A stretch of DNA of 64,000 nucleotides from Alphaproteobacteria bacterium UBA6187. Its GTDB lineage: Bacteria > Pseudomonadota > Alphaproteobacteria > Rickettsiales > UBA6187. The translations under genes were made by a program, and so were the position numbers. The DNA lies in contig DITJ01000104.1 in assembly GCA_002422795.1 (NCBI GenBank), forward strand, positions 1-64,000. Reading direction: 5' to 3'. Below are positions 28,236 to 37,443 of the stretch, piece by piece; position 1 is the first letter of the stretch; each line of letters begins with the position of its first letter. Under the pieces are notes generated by a model, which had not been told where the DNA came from, made no database searches, and saw only the letters and a program-made list of their open reading frames with translations.

Positions 28236-29782
28236 AAATCCAGCGCGCCTTACTCTCCGTTTCCGATAAAACCGGCCTTATTGAACTTGCCAGGTTTTTA
28301 GATAAAAAGAACATAGAATTACTTTCCACAGGTGGCACCGCGAAGGCTATAAGGGACGCGGGCATAAAAGTGAAAGATGTATCAGAACATACCGGTTTTC
28401 CTGAAATAATGGATGGCAGGGTAAAAACTTTGCACCCAAAAATTCATGGCGGCCTGCTTGCCTGCCTTGATGACAAAGAACATGTACAGGCCATGCAGGA
28501 GAATGATATTTTTCCAATAGGGCTTGTAATTGTGAATCTTTATCCATTTGAAGAAACAGTAAAACGCAACGCCCCTTTTCATGAGGCTATTGAAAATATC
28601 GATATTGGCGGTCCTTCAATGGTTCGCTCCGCTGCGAAGAACCATGCTTTCACTACCGTTATTACCGATAGCAGCGATTATGATAGTTTAAAACGCGAAA
28701 TCGAAGCGAATGAAGGCGCAACCAGCCTGGAGTTTAAGAAGAAGATGGCTGCAAAAGCATTTTCCCGCACAGCTTCTTATGATGCATCTATCAGCAACTG
28801 GTTTGCAAAACAGGTTGGTGATAATTTTCCAAAAACCCTTACTGTTTCTGCAAAATTACGCCAGGATTTACGTTATGGCGAAAATCCGCACCAGGCAGCG
28901 GCATTTTATAGCTTTGATGATTCATATGGTATCGGCTCGGCCCAGCAAATTCAGGGCAAGGAACTCAGCTATAATAATATTAATGATGCAGATGCGGCGC
29001 TTCAGCTTGTTTCAGAATTTGAAGACCCTGCGGCTGTTATAATTAAACATGCCAACCCATGCGGCGCGGCAATAGGCCGTGACTTGCTGGAAGCCTATGA
29101 AAGAGCGCTGGAATCAGACCCGGTTAGCGCATTTGGCGGAATTATTGCATTTAATGAGCCTATCGGCGAAGATGTGGCAGCGGCCCTTTCCAAAATGTTC
29201 GTAGAAGCTGTTATCGCCCCTTCAATAACCGAGCGGGCAAGAGAAATGCTTGCCGCCAAGAAAAACATGCGCGTATTATTGACTGGTAAAAAAACGCTTC
29301 TGAAGCGCGAATTAACTTATAAATCCGTTGCAGGCGGGCTGCTTGTGCAGGAAAATGACTTTAATTTTGCCAATGAAAGTGAATTGCTTTGCGTTACAAA
29401 GCGCAAACCAACTGAAGATGAAATGCGCGAACTTCTTTTCACATTCCGCGTTTGTAAGCATGTTAAGTCTAACGCAATAGTACTTTCAAAAAACAAAGCT
29501 ACAATCGGTATTGGCGCAGGGCAAATGAGCCGTGTGGATTCAGTGCGCATTGCAGCAATGAAAGCCAGCGATAGCAAAACCAACCCTAACAGGGCGCAAG
29601 GCTCCGTGCTTGCATCTGATGCATTCTTCCCATTCGCAGATGGCCTTTTAGAAGCTGCAAAAATCGGTGTAAAAGCTATAATCCAGCCAGGCGGCTCAGT
29701 GCGTGATGAAGAGGTAATCCAAGCTGCCAATGCTAATAATATTGCGATGGTGTTTACCGGGATGCGGCATTTTAAGCATTAG
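28232..29782 (+). CDS. purH: Bifunctional AICAR transformylase/IMP cyclohydrolase
   Basis: It performs the last two steps of IMP synthesis. The N-terminal MGS-like cyclohydrolase domain shows SVSDKTGLIELAR, ELLSTGGTAKAIRDAG and GRVKTLHPKIHGG. The transformylase domain shows LRYGENPHQAAAFY, IKHANPCGAA near 270 and SDAFFPFADG near 470. 516 aa, typical. The start overlaps the small upstream gene by 4 bp. No terminator is seen; transposase-like debris follows. Confidence 0.97.
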   Translation: MKIQRALLSVSDKTGLIELARFLDKKNIELLSTGGTAKAIRDAGIKVKDVSEHTGFPEIMDGRVKTLHPKIHGGLLACLDDKEHVQAMQENDIFPIGLVIVNLYPFEETVKRNAPFHEAIENIDIGGPSMVRSAAKNHAFTTVITDSSDYDSLKREIEANEGATSLEFKKKMAAKAFSRTASYDASISNWFAKQVGDNFPKTLTVSAKLRQDLRYGENPHQAAAFYSFDDSYGIGSAQQIQGKELSYNNINDADAALQLVSEFEDPAAVIIKHANPCGAAIGRDLLEAYERALESDPVSAFGGIIAFNEPIGEDVAAALSKMFVEAVIAPSITERAREMLAAKKNMRVLLTGKKTLLKRELTYKSVAGGLLVQENDFNFANESELLCVTKRKPTEDEMRELLFTFRVCKHVKSNAIVLSKNKATIGIGAGQMSRVDSVRIAAMKASDSKTNPNRAQGSVLASDAFFPFADGLLEAAKIGVKAIIQPGGSVRDEEVIQAANANNIAMVFTGMRHFKH

Positions 29783-29899
29783 GAATTGTAGATAAAGCTT
29801 GGTTTGGGAGTGCTTGTATTACATCCTCGCTGTCATGCCCCATATCTTCAGCAACAAAACAATTAAATACTTCTTGCGGAAGTGTCAGCTAAGGCAATA

Positions 29900-30017
29900 T
29901 TAGCTACGTTTCCAGCAGCAAGAGATCCTTCAGAAATATGTCATTCTGATGTAAGGCGGCATAAAATTTATCGTTATGCTTCCTCGGCTGATGCCCTTGC
30001 TTTGCTGCCCCCTTTTA
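29900..30017 (-). pseudogene. Degenerate transposase-like fragment, copy A
   Basis: On the minus strand this 118-bp block matches 31264-31384 at roughly nine bases in ten. Conceptual translation, broken by frameshifts and stops, reads HNDKFYAA..., SEG, LAAGNVAN and, further on (to about 29800), VAEDMGHDSEDV. The order K.hAai..eG...L.aGN..D followed by DkGyDs is like the catalytic core of IS5-type transposases. It is the only content of the 301-bp gap after purH. The family assignment is tentative. Confidence 0.4.
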
Positions 30018-30083
30018 AGCCCAACTGCATATATCCTTCTGGCAACGCCTGAACTTATCGCTAAAATTATCCACTGACAAAGT

Positions 30084-30983
30084 TCAATAAACGCCCTCGG
30101 TATTACAAACAAACCTCCCGAACCGACTTACCAGCACACGCCCGCAATCATTTTTTATCATGGCCCTGCCATGAAGGTAGCGGATATTATCTATTACTAG
30201 TAAATCCTGTGCCTGCCATACATGCTTATACATAATACTATCATGTATATCTATAAGCTCATTTATCATGGAGTTTGGTATTATTTCGCCGTCGCCGAAG
30301 AAAACCCGGTTGGAAGCTTTTGTATATACAATTTTATCCTGATATCCTGGATGGGTGATTTCGGGAATATGCGCCAGCATTGCGTTTGCAAATACCTTAT
30401 TGCCCCTTTTATTTTTTCGGACTGCCTCGGTAGTATAAAATAAATGTAAATCTTCGTTGTGCAGGCTATATTTTACGCCTTTGGCGTTGTCTAAAAAATT
30501 TTTCAGGGAGCCTATGTCATTTACCAGGAATTCATTTTGCCAACGTGCTTTTTCCCAGTACATTTCATAGGTTATGCCGGTATTTTCAAAGCGTTTACGG
30601 ATTTTTTCTGGGAGCAACCTAAAGAACTTCTCACCATCTACCAGGGTTGTTTCCCCTCCAGGTTCAGATGGCGGGCTAACGCACATAAAGAAACAAATTT
30701 CTGGTGGATTATTATTGGGCCTATAACTACCTTCAGTGTGACCAAGTAAGGCATAATTTTTTGCAGTCACTTCTGTAGTATATTTATCGCCCCTTACAGA
30801 ACTATTTTGTCGTGTAGCCACCACATGGAAATTATTGCAGAAAACATTACTGAATTCTTCTAGTTTTTCAATATTAAAATCAAAGTCACGCAATAACACA
30901 TACCCTTCATCATTAAGGATATTGAGGGTTTCGCTTAGGTTAATTGTATTAATGGGTTGTTTCTTTCTCTCTATCATAACCAC
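30084..30983 (-). CDS. TauD/TfdA-family Fe(II)/2-oxoglutarate dioxygenase
   Basis: 299 aa. The double-stranded beta-helix iron ligands are visible as HTE in LLGHTEGSYRPNN (about residue 80) and the distal His in VIDNIRYLHGRAM (about 268), followed by the 2OG-binding Arg region RVLVSRFGR. HxE instead of HxD is seen in the SyrP/clavaminate-synthase-like branch. The substrate is unknown; relatives hydroxylate amino acids or small metabolites. It stands alone and is bracketed by two copies of the same transposase remnant, which suggests acquisition by transposition. Confidence 0.8.
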   Translation of the reverse strand: MVMIERKKQPINTINLSETLNILNDEGYVLLRDFDFNIEKLEEFSNVFCNNFHVVATRQNSSVRGDKYTTEVTAKNYALLGHTEGSYRPNNNPPEICFFMCVSPPSEPGGETTLVDGEKFFRLLPEKIRKRFENTGITYEMYWEKARWQNEFLVNDIGSLKNFLDNAKGVKYSLHNEDLHLFYTTEAVRKNKRGNKVFANAMLAHIPEITHPGYQDKIVYTKASNRVFFGDGEIIPNSMINELIDIHDSIMYKHVWQAQDLLVIDNIRYLHGRAMIKNDCGRVLVSRFGRFVCNTEGVY

Positions 30984-31104
30984 TATTGGAAATTGATAAT
31001 TACCTAACTTAATAAAATATGCGATAATCTTATGTCTTTCTACAAAACAAGGCTACTAAATTATGGAACAATACTTCCAACGGCAGCATATTTGCCGGAT
31101 GTGG

Positions 31105-31384
31105 CTACACCACACGCCTGTAACTGGCTGACACGGCCTCGTCAGACCTTATTATCTTCCGCACTCTCGGTAGTCCCTGATGCTCCAGCATTTGAGGTAT
31201 AACACCCTTATCTTCCTGCGACTTTTCATTATTATCATCTCCAAATTTTATACTCCTGCCTGGATTAGCTACGTTTCCGGCAGCAAGATATCCTTCCAAA
31301 ATATGCCCTTCTGATGTAATGGCGGCATAAAATTTATCGTTATGCTTCCCCGGCTGATGCCCTTGCTTTGCTGCCCCCCTTTAA
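31105..31384 (-). pseudogene. Degenerate transposase-like fragment, copy B
   Basis: A longer remnant in the same orientation as copy A. The open part (31105-31299) encodes LEGYLAAGNVANPGR and then EDKGVIPQMLEHQGLPR. Read upstream in another segment it gives KHNDKFYAAITSEGHI. As in copy A this recalls the core of IS5-type transposases, ending around the ...IPP-like block. No intact terminal repeats are seen. With the 138-bp palindromic repeat it fills the 585-bp gap between the dioxygenase and tatD; the remaining stretch (30984-31104) shows nothing recognisable. Confidence 0.42.
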
Positions 31385-31413
31385 TCCGCCGCCATGAGGG
31401 TAAACCTTAAAAT

Positions 31414-31551
31414 GACCTCTGCATAATGAGGATTTTTTTGTGTGAGTTCTAGGAACGCCCGCCCGCAGAACCTTAAGTAAATAGACGTACATGAGGATTT
31501 GAGGACGGACGTAACGAAGAAATCACCAAAAAATACCGTTATGCAGAGGTC
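31414..31551. repeat. 138-bp palindromic repeat, copy 2
   Basis: The partner of 15225-15363 in the same orientation. The ends GACCTCTGCATAA.../...TTATGCAGAGGTC form the inverted repeat; the core shares GTTCTAGGAACGCCCGCC and the GGACGGACGTAACGA region with copy 1. It sits 17 bp beyond the tatD 3' end and could serve as its terminator. Confidence 0.85.
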
Positions 31552-31568
31552 TTTTTAAAGTAGTAGAG

Positions 31569-32339
31569 TTACTGAGCTTTAGCAAATAACCGGAAGAAAT
31601 TTTCAGTAGTAACTTTTTTCACTTCCTCATAAGGAATATTTTTTAGTTCCGCGAGAAATTTTGCAGTATAGCTAGTGTAAGCAGGTTCATTAGGTTTACC
31701 GCGATGTGGCATTGGCGCAAGATATGGCGCATCAGTTTCCACCAGCAGGCTTGAAAGCGGTAGGTTCTTAACAATTTCCTGCAATTCAACGGCTTTTTTA
31801 AAGGTTATTATTCCTGAAATAGAAACATACATTCCAAGCTCAATCGCCGCCTCTGCCAGCTCTTTGCCAGTGCTGAAACAATGGATAAGCCCCGGGAATT
31901 TTCCTTTTCTCATTTCATTCTGAAGGATTTTTATAGTGTCATCATCAGCGCTGCGCGTATGCACAATAACCGGCAGCCCGGTTTCGCGGGAGGCTTTAAT
32001 ATGCTCAATGAAGCTACTGGTTTGTAGCTCACGCGGGGAATGTTCATAATAATAATCAAGCCCGGTTTCACCAAGGCCGATTACTTTCGGGTCTTTTGCG
32101 GCTGCAATTAACTCTTCCGAGGTAACTGGTGGTTCTTCCGCAACATTATTGGGATGCACACCCACAGAACACCAGATATTATCATAACGCTTTGCAATTG
32201 CTAAAATATCAGGAAACTCACGCATACGTGTGCAGATAGTTTGCATATAGCCAACATCTAAAGATGCCGCATTTGCAACCACATCATCCAGGCGGCTGGA
32301 GAGTTCAGGGAAATTCAGATGGCAATGTGAGTCAACCAA
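31569..32339 (-). CDS. tatD: TatD family metal-dependent hydrolase
   Basis: A TIM-barrel metal-dependent DNase. Ligands: DSHCHLNFPE at the N terminus, Glu in LGETGLDYYY, His in VHTRSADDD, His in IHCFSTG and Asp in VETDAPYLAP. I place the start at TTG 32339 (MVDSHCHL), preceded by AAGGGG at 6 bases, giving 256 aa as is normal. The frame stays open for 43 more codons to an ATG at 32468, 2 bp from the yqhA stop. That extension is encoded by a palindromic repeat and has no family match. Either start is possible. Downstream of yqhA and metG on the same strand. Confidence 0.93.
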   Translation of the reverse strand: MVDSHCHLNFPELSSRLDDVVANAASLDVGYMQTICTRMREFPDILAIAKRYDNIWCSVGVHPNNVAEEPPVTSEELIAAAKDPKVIGLGETGLDYYYEHSPRELQTSSFIEHIKASRETGLPVIVHTRSADDDTIKILQNEMRKGKFPGLIHCFSTGKELAEAAIELGMYVSISGIITFKKAVELQEIVKNLPLSSLLVETDAPYLAPMPHRGKPNEPAYTSYTAKFLAELKNIPYEEVKKVTTENFFRLFAKAQ

Positions 32340-32351
32340 TACCAACCCCTT

Positions 32352-32445
32352 ATCTTTGTAACACGTTGTCGCGCTTTGGCCTTTCGGTGCGCACGTAGAT
32401 TCGGCTACGCTTACGCCCTCCTTGCCTTGCGCTCCTAGTGTTACT
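32352..32445. repeat. Palindromic repeat at the tatD 5' end (partner 47478-47599)
   Basis: Its reverse complement matches the element at 47478-47599 through the shared stretches GGAGGGCGTAAGCGTAG, CTACGTGCGCACCGA and GCGACAAC/ACGACAAC. Here GTAACAC and GTGTTAC near the ends form a short inverted repeat. The element is translated in frame if tatD starts at 32468. Confidence 0.78.
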
Positions 32446-32469
32446 TCGCTAATGGGCTGGTATGGCATA

Positions 32470-32994
32470 TTATTTCTTTTTCATAGATTTAGTACCAGCG
32501 GCAATATAATCCATAAGCGCAAGCAATACGCCTGAAACCACGAAAACCAGATGGATAATAATCATCCATCTTATCTGCGCGTCAGAGGTTTTTTCAACAT
32601 CCATAAATACTTTCAAAAGATGGATACCTGAAATTGCCACGATGGATGCAATAAGTTTCAGTTTTAATGATGAAAAATCAACAGTTCCTTTCCATTCCGG
32701 CTGGTCTTTATGATCTGTAGTATCTATTTTAGAAACAAAATTCTCATATCCTGAAAACATTACTATGATTAATAAATTTCCGGCAAGGGAAAGATCAATA
32801 AGGGAAAGCACCCCAAGCACCGCATCAGTTTGGGTAAGGGTGGGTATGCTCATCATAAAATGCAATAATTCTTGCATAAAACTGAAAAGCAGCACTATAA
32901 GCGCGCCAACCAAACCTATATAAAAGGGCGCCATCAGCCAACGGCTGGCAAATAATCCCTGTTCGATACTTCTTTCTATTATGTTATTACTCAT
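32470..32994 (-). CDS. YqhA family (UPF0114) membrane protein
   Basis: 174 aa with four predicted membrane helices (about 20-42, 62-85, 108-128, 138-160). Family features are the EQGLFASRWLMAP start, SLIDLSLAGNLLIIVMFSGYENFVSK and the LKLKLIASIVAISGIHLLKVFM block. Inner-membrane protein of unknown function. It is between metG (15 bp upstream) and tatD on the minus strand and is probably co-transcribed with them. Confidence 0.87.
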   Translation of the reverse strand: MSNNIIERSIEQGLFASRWLMAPFYIGLVGALIVLLFSFMQELLHFMMSIPTLTQTDAVLGVLSLIDLSLAGNLLIIVMFSGYENFVSKIDTTDHKDQPEWKGTVDFSSLKLKLIASIVAISGIHLLKVFMDVEKTSDAQIRWMIIIHLVFVVSGVLLALMDYIAAGTKSMKKK

Positions 32995-33009
32995 AAATAT
33001 CCTATTAAT

Positions 33010-34617
33010 CTAATTTTTGTCTGTCTCAATCCTTGGAAACACGCCTTGTGGAACCGGCAATAAAGTGCCAGTCTTTAAAGAATATTCAGGGCTTAAATGC
33101 TTAAACATGCGTTCATTTTCAGGGCTGGCAAGCAGATCCAGGATTTTGCCGGATGCGCCAGGCATGAAAGGTTGTAGCATTATGGCGATACAACGGATGC
33201 TTTCCGCCAGCACATAAAGCACCGAATTTCTGCGCACTAAATCATCTTTCAGTTTCCACGGTGCTTCTTTATTTATATATTCATTAGCATCCGAAGAAAT
33301 AGAAAGTATATCCTCAAGTATCAGGTCAAACTTGAAATTATTAATATGGTTATTGATTGGAGCTTCAATTACCTTGCGCTTATCAAGGGTAACTTGCGCA
33401 TAATCAAGCATTCTTTTATCATCATCAGTAAGTGCGCTAAATGCAGGCACCAGGCCATTGCAATTTTTCTGTATCATGGAAAGTACACGCTGCGCAAGGT
33501 TACCAATATTATTTGCCAGGTCGCTGTTAATGCGGTCAGACATAGCAGTGCGCGAGAAATTACCATCATTCCCAAACGGCACTTCACGAAGCAGGAAGTA
33601 CCGCATCTGGTCAAGGCCAAATTCATTAACCAAATCCTTTGGCGCAACTACGTTACCAACAGATTTGCTCATTTTCTCGCCTTCAATAGTCCACCAGCCA
33701 TGGGCAACTATTTTCCTTGGCATAGGCAAATCTGCCGCCATCAGGAATGCAGGCCAGTATACAGCGTGGAAGCGGATAATATCCTTACCCACAACATGCA
33801 CCGGGGAATCGGCATTTCCTTCCCAGAATTTTTTATATTCAGCATTATCAGCATCAGGATAGCCAATTGCAGTTAAATAATTGCAAAGCGCATCAATCCA
33901 CACATACATTACATGTTTAGGGTTGCCGGGAACCGGAATGCCCCAATCAAATGTGGTACGGGAAATTGAAAGGTCTTTCAGCGCCCCTTCTTCAAATTCC
34001 TTGCCACCACGCACAAAGCTTTTAACTTCGTTATAGCGCGTGTTTGGTATTACAAAATCCGGGTGTGATTCATAAAAATCCAGCAATTTTTTTTGCCATT
34101 TGGAAAGATTGAAGAAATAACTTTCTTCCTTCACCCATTCTACTTCCGCGCCGGATGGGGCAATTTTTTTTCCTTCTTTTTCTACGAGTTCCGATTCCTG
34201 GTAATATGCCTCATCGCGCACAGAATACCAGCCTTCATAAGTATCAAGATAGATATGCCCGTTATCCTCCATGCGTTTCCATAACGCCTGCGCTGCCTTC
34301 TTGTGACGGGATTCAGTGGTACGGATGAAATCATCATTAGAAATATTAAGCAAATTCTCCCCGGTATTCACCAGGTTACGGAAACGGATTGAAACTTCAT
34401 CAGTAAAAGCTTGTGGGTCGATATTGGCAGTTTTCGCGGCTTTATCAACTTTCTGGCCGTGTTCATCAGTTCCGGTGAGGAATTTAACATCATAGCCATC
34501 AAGGCGTTTAAAGCGCGCCATCGCATCGCAGGCTATGGTGGTGTATGCGTGCCCAATATGCGGGGAATCGTTCACGTAATATATCGGGGTGGTGATGTAG
34601 AAGCTTTTATCGGCCAT
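33010..34617 (-). CDS. metG: Methionyl-tRNA synthetase (zinc-free type)
   Basis: It charges tRNA-Met. Class I signatures: YYVNDSPHIGHAY (HIGH box, near residue 20) and GEKMSKSVGNVV (KMSKS, near 300). The connective-peptide region carries no zinc cysteines, as in the MetG2 forms common in alphaproteobacteria. 535 aa, with no C-terminal tRNA-binding (Arc1p-like) domain. The start at MADKSFYITTP (34617) is chosen for the AAGGA site about 10 bases upstream; earlier Met codons lack one. First gene of the metG-yqhA-tatD set. Confidence 0.96.
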   Translation of the reverse strand: MADKSFYITTPIYYVNDSPHIGHAYTTIACDAMARFKRLDGYDVKFLTGTDEHGQKVDKAAKTANIDPQAFTDEVSIRFRNLVNTGENLLNISNDDFIRTTESRHKKAAQALWKRMEDNGHIYLDTYEGWYSVRDEAYYQESELVEKEGKKIAPSGAEVEWVKEESYFFNLSKWQKKLLDFYESHPDFVIPNTRYNEVKSFVRGGKEFEEGALKDLSISRTTFDWGIPVPGNPKHVMYVWIDALCNYLTAIGYPDADNAEYKKFWEGNADSPVHVVGKDIIRFHAVYWPAFLMAADLPMPRKIVAHGWWTIEGEKMSKSVGNVVAPKDLVNEFGLDQMRYFLLREVPFGNDGNFSRTAMSDRINSDLANNIGNLAQRVLSMIQKNCNGLVPAFSALTDDDKRMLDYAQVTLDKRKVIEAPINNHINNFKFDLILEDILSISSDANEYINKEAPWKLKDDLVRRNSVLYVLAESIRCIAIMLQPFMPGASGKILDLLASPENERMFKHLSPEYSLKTGTLLPVPQGVFPRIETDKN

Positions 34618-34859
34618 GTTGGGGAAGTCCTTATTGTTGCAAGTGTGCATTTTATAAAGATTATTTATACGTTTTGCAAGCATGAAGGACTATATAGGTA
34701 ACTATACCATCAATACAAGTAGGTCGCCATCGCCAGAATTTTACGCAGTAAAATTTTAGGGTGATCCAGTTTAATATCCTAGATTCCAGTATAATTTTTA
34801 TTTATTTTTTACCTTCTAAGTACATACTGTAGCAGCTGATATAATAATTCCAATGACTG

Positions 34860-36371
34860 CTAATTATCTTTTTCAAGGCGCTTTCCTTCCTGTTTGGCAT
34901 TTTCCAACAGCGTATCAAGCGTAGGCAGGGGGCTTGCAATTACCCCAGCCTGAAACGCAAATAAACCTTTGCTGATTTTCATAAGCAATTGGTTTATAGA
35001 GAGTAATAACTTTGAAATTATGCCGGTGCCAGTTATCAAGTTAACAGGCACCGCTATAGCTTTTACAGTTTTTATGGCGTAACCGTGGCTTTCCAGGAGC
35101 TTGCGCAAAGATTTAAAGGTAAACAGGCGCTTATGGGTCATATCGAGTATGCCGTGCTTACCATAATTAAATTGCCCTATCAGCAGCATTAACCTTACTA
35201 TAATAAAGCCCACATTCGCTGCGGTGATTATAATTTCCGGTTTTTCCCCTGAAAAGGCCTGGCGTAAATTATAAAGGAATTGTTCCGGGTTTTCCCTTTG
35301 CTCCAGCATATCGAGCAATAATATATAATCAGCGGTTTTTTCTTCTGCTGATAACATACTGAAGTCGAAATTCTCAATATCCGCCTGTTTTAAGGAAGCA
35401 TAATTTTCCTGGTCTTTTCTTACCGGATTAGAATTATAACCATAAATCTTGCAATTCTTTTCCTTTAATTTTTTTACAACGAAGCGGTTATCGCTACTGA
35501 AATCAAGCACTGTGCTATCTGGTTTTATCTGGTCAAGCGCAAAACTATGGCTGCTGTCAAAACTCGTTTTATCTGCATACTCCTGCTTGCCAAATTTATA
35601 ATCAAATTTCGGGGCATAGAGCAGCCCCAACCTTTGCACGCGCGAGATAAAAGTGGATAGCATTATCTGTAATGCATATTTTGTGCCGTTAACATGGCAC
35701 ACCTCATCGCCATAATGCGTAGGGATCGGCACTTCATGGATTCGTTTTTTAGTGTCGATAAGCTGGATGATGATATCTGTATCAAAATCAAAATCATTTG
35801 AGTTATACTGGAACGGTATGGATTTTAAAGTTTCTATACTATACGCCCTGTATCCCGAGTGGAATTCCGATAAATTAGCCCCTAATATAAAATTCTGGGT
35901 TTTTGTAAGGAAAATATTTGCGGCAAATTTATAAAGCGGCATACCGCCTTTTAATGCAGAATCCTTTGAAAGCATCCTTGAACCGAACACTGCATCTGCC
36001 TGCCCACTTAATAAAGGCTTTAGCATTTCTTCAAGATATTCGGGTGCATATTGCCCGTCTCCATGAAGCATCACTACCGCATCATAGCCATGCTCAATAG
36101 CATATGTATAACCTATTTTCTGGTTACCGCCATAACGCTGGTTTACCGGGTTACGCATTACAGTAACATTCTTAAATGCTTTTTTGGGATAATTATTGCT
36201 AACAGAGATTGTGTCATCTTTAGACATATCATCTATTATAATTACGTCCGTACTATAACTCTCACCTGTGAATAATGACTCCGGTATCCTATCTAAAACC
36301 GATTCAATATGCTTTTGTGCGTTGTAAGTTAATACAAAAATTAGAACCCTGGGTTTGGTTGCTTCTGACAT
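34860..36371 (-). CDS. Family 2 glycosyltransferase fused to a methyltransferase-like domain
   Basis: 503 aa. Residues about 8-235 form a GT-A family 2 domain of the dolichol-phosphate-mannose-synthase type (FVLTYNAQKHIE, IIDDMSKDDT, VVMLHGDGQYAPEYLEEM, GSRM). After a linker, residues about 265-440 look like a SAM methyltransferase fold that is weakly conserved (STVLDFSSDNRFVVKKL in place of the usual GxGxG, then YILLLDMLEQRENPEQFLYNL). A C-terminal hydrophobic region (about 385-405, 445-480) may contact the membrane. It probably transfers a sugar to a polyprenyl phosphate or a growing glycan; the second domain could be inactive. No polysaccharide operon is adjacent. Confidence 0.8.
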   Translation of the reverse strand: MSEATKPRVLIFVLTYNAQKHIESVLDRIPESLFTGESYSTDVIIIDDMSKDDTISVSNNYPKKAFKNVTVMRNPVNQRYGGNQKIGYTYAIEHGYDAVVMLHGDGQYAPEYLEEMLKPLLSGQADAVFGSRMLSKDSALKGGMPLYKFAANIFLTKTQNFILGANLSEFHSGYRAYSIETLKSIPFQYNSNDFDFDTDIIIQLIDTKKRIHEVPIPTHYGDEVCHVNGTKYALQIMLSTFISRVQRLGLLYAPKFDYKFGKQEYADKTSFDSSHSFALDQIKPDSTVLDFSSDNRFVVKKLKEKNCKIYGYNSNPVRKDQENYASLKQADIENFDFSMLSAEEKTADYILLLDMLEQRENPEQFLYNLRQAFSGEKPEIIITAANVGFIIVRLMLLIGQFNYGKHGILDMTHKRLFTFKSLRKLLESHGYAIKTVKAIAVPVNLITGTGIISKLLLSINQLLMKISKGLFAFQAGVIASPLPTLDTLLENAKQEGKRLEKDN

Positions 36372-36551
36372 AATAAATTCTGAATTATTTTAAAGATGCT
36401 AATTACTACTATAAGCTAATTATTTCGTAAAGATTTATAATTCCATCTTGTAATAAAGCCACTTCGGAAGGTATATTATGTGTGTGTTATTAACTGGTTT
36501 GCCATGTAACATTTACACCGGCTCTTACCCTAATTAAAAAAACAAGAAATT

Positions 36552-37220
36552 ATGCGTACATTATACCATTTTCCATTATGCCCGTTTTCACGTAAAGTTC
36601 GAGTTGTTCTTGCAGAAAAAAAGCTTGATTTCGATCTTATAGTTGAAAATTTCTGGGAACGCCGCCGGGCATTTTCCGCCCTTAACCCGGCTATGCAGGT
36701 TCCAGTATTAGTTGAGCCGGACAATAAAGTGCTTCCAGACAGCTACGCAATATGTGAATATCTTGAAACCATATATTCTGAAAACCGCCTGATTGGTTAT
36801 TCAGAAGTTGAATCTGCCAATATAAGGCGCCTGGTATCATGGTTTGATAATAAATTTTTCCATGAGGTAAATAAATACCTGATCCATGAAAAAATCCTAC
36901 GTTACTATACACGCGTTGGCGCGCCTAATTCAGAGGCTATAAGGGTAGCCAAGGCGAATATCATTCCGCACATGGAATACATAACCTTCCTTACTGAAGA
37001 AAACATGTGGCTAGCCGGTGAGCGGATTACACTTGCAGATATTGCTGCGGCCGCGCAAATTTCCGTAGCTGATTATTTGGGTGAAGTGCCGTGGGATTCG
37101 TACCCTGCGGTTAAGGATTGGTATGCACTTCTTAAATCCCGCCCTAGTTTCCGAAAAATACTTAATGATAAAATCCCAGGGTTTGCACCGCCGAAGCATT
37201 ATGCTGTGCTTGATTTTTAA
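36552..37220 (+). CDS. Glutathione S-transferase family protein
   Basis: 222 aa. The N-terminal thioredoxin-like domain has CPFSRKVRVVLAEKK with Cys/Ser at the active-site position, VPVLVEPD (cis-Pro) and PDSYAICEYLE. The all-helical C-terminal domain contains LADIAAAAQISVADYLG. It resembles the FzlA-like/proteobacterial GST group; FzlA is an FtsZ-binding GST homologue in Caulobacter. I cannot decide between that role and detoxification. Single gene. Confidence 0.83.
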   Translation: MRTLYHFPLCPFSRKVRVVLAEKKLDFDLIVENFWERRRAFSALNPAMQVPVLVEPDNKVLPDSYAICEYLETIYSENRLIGYSEVESANIRRLVSWFDNKFFHEVNKYLIHEKILRYYTRVGAPNSEAIRVAKANIIPHMEYITFLTEENMWLAGERITLADIAAAAQISVADYLGEVPWDSYPAVKDWYALLKSRPSFRKILNDKIPGFAPPKHYAVLDF

Positions 37221-37281
37221 TCAGAAGAGCGCTCTTATGGGGTTCTATAATGTTTCAAGTATAGAACTGCCGTCATAGTAC

Positions 37282-37382
37282 CGTGTCATTGCGAGGCGCG
37301 AAGCGCCGTGGCAATCCAGAAATATAACACACCATATTTTTCTTTATTTCTGGATCGCCACGCCTTACGGCTCGCGATGACG
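37282..37382. repeat. Palindromic GTCATTGCGAG-type repeat
   Basis: The left arm (37282-37321) reads GTCATTGCGAGGCGCGAAGC... and ends in GGCAATCCAGAAATA. The right arm (37346-37382) is its imperfect complement ending GCGATGACG. The middle is AT-rich. Elements with GTCATTGCGAG ends are widespread in several proteobacterial genomes. Probable remnants with the same end occur near 46160 and 48471-48500. Confidence 0.75.
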
Positions 37383-37443
37383 TAAAATCGGCAATTTCAA
37401 GCTTGAAATACTATATAATGCTTATGGGCAGGCTCAAGCATTA

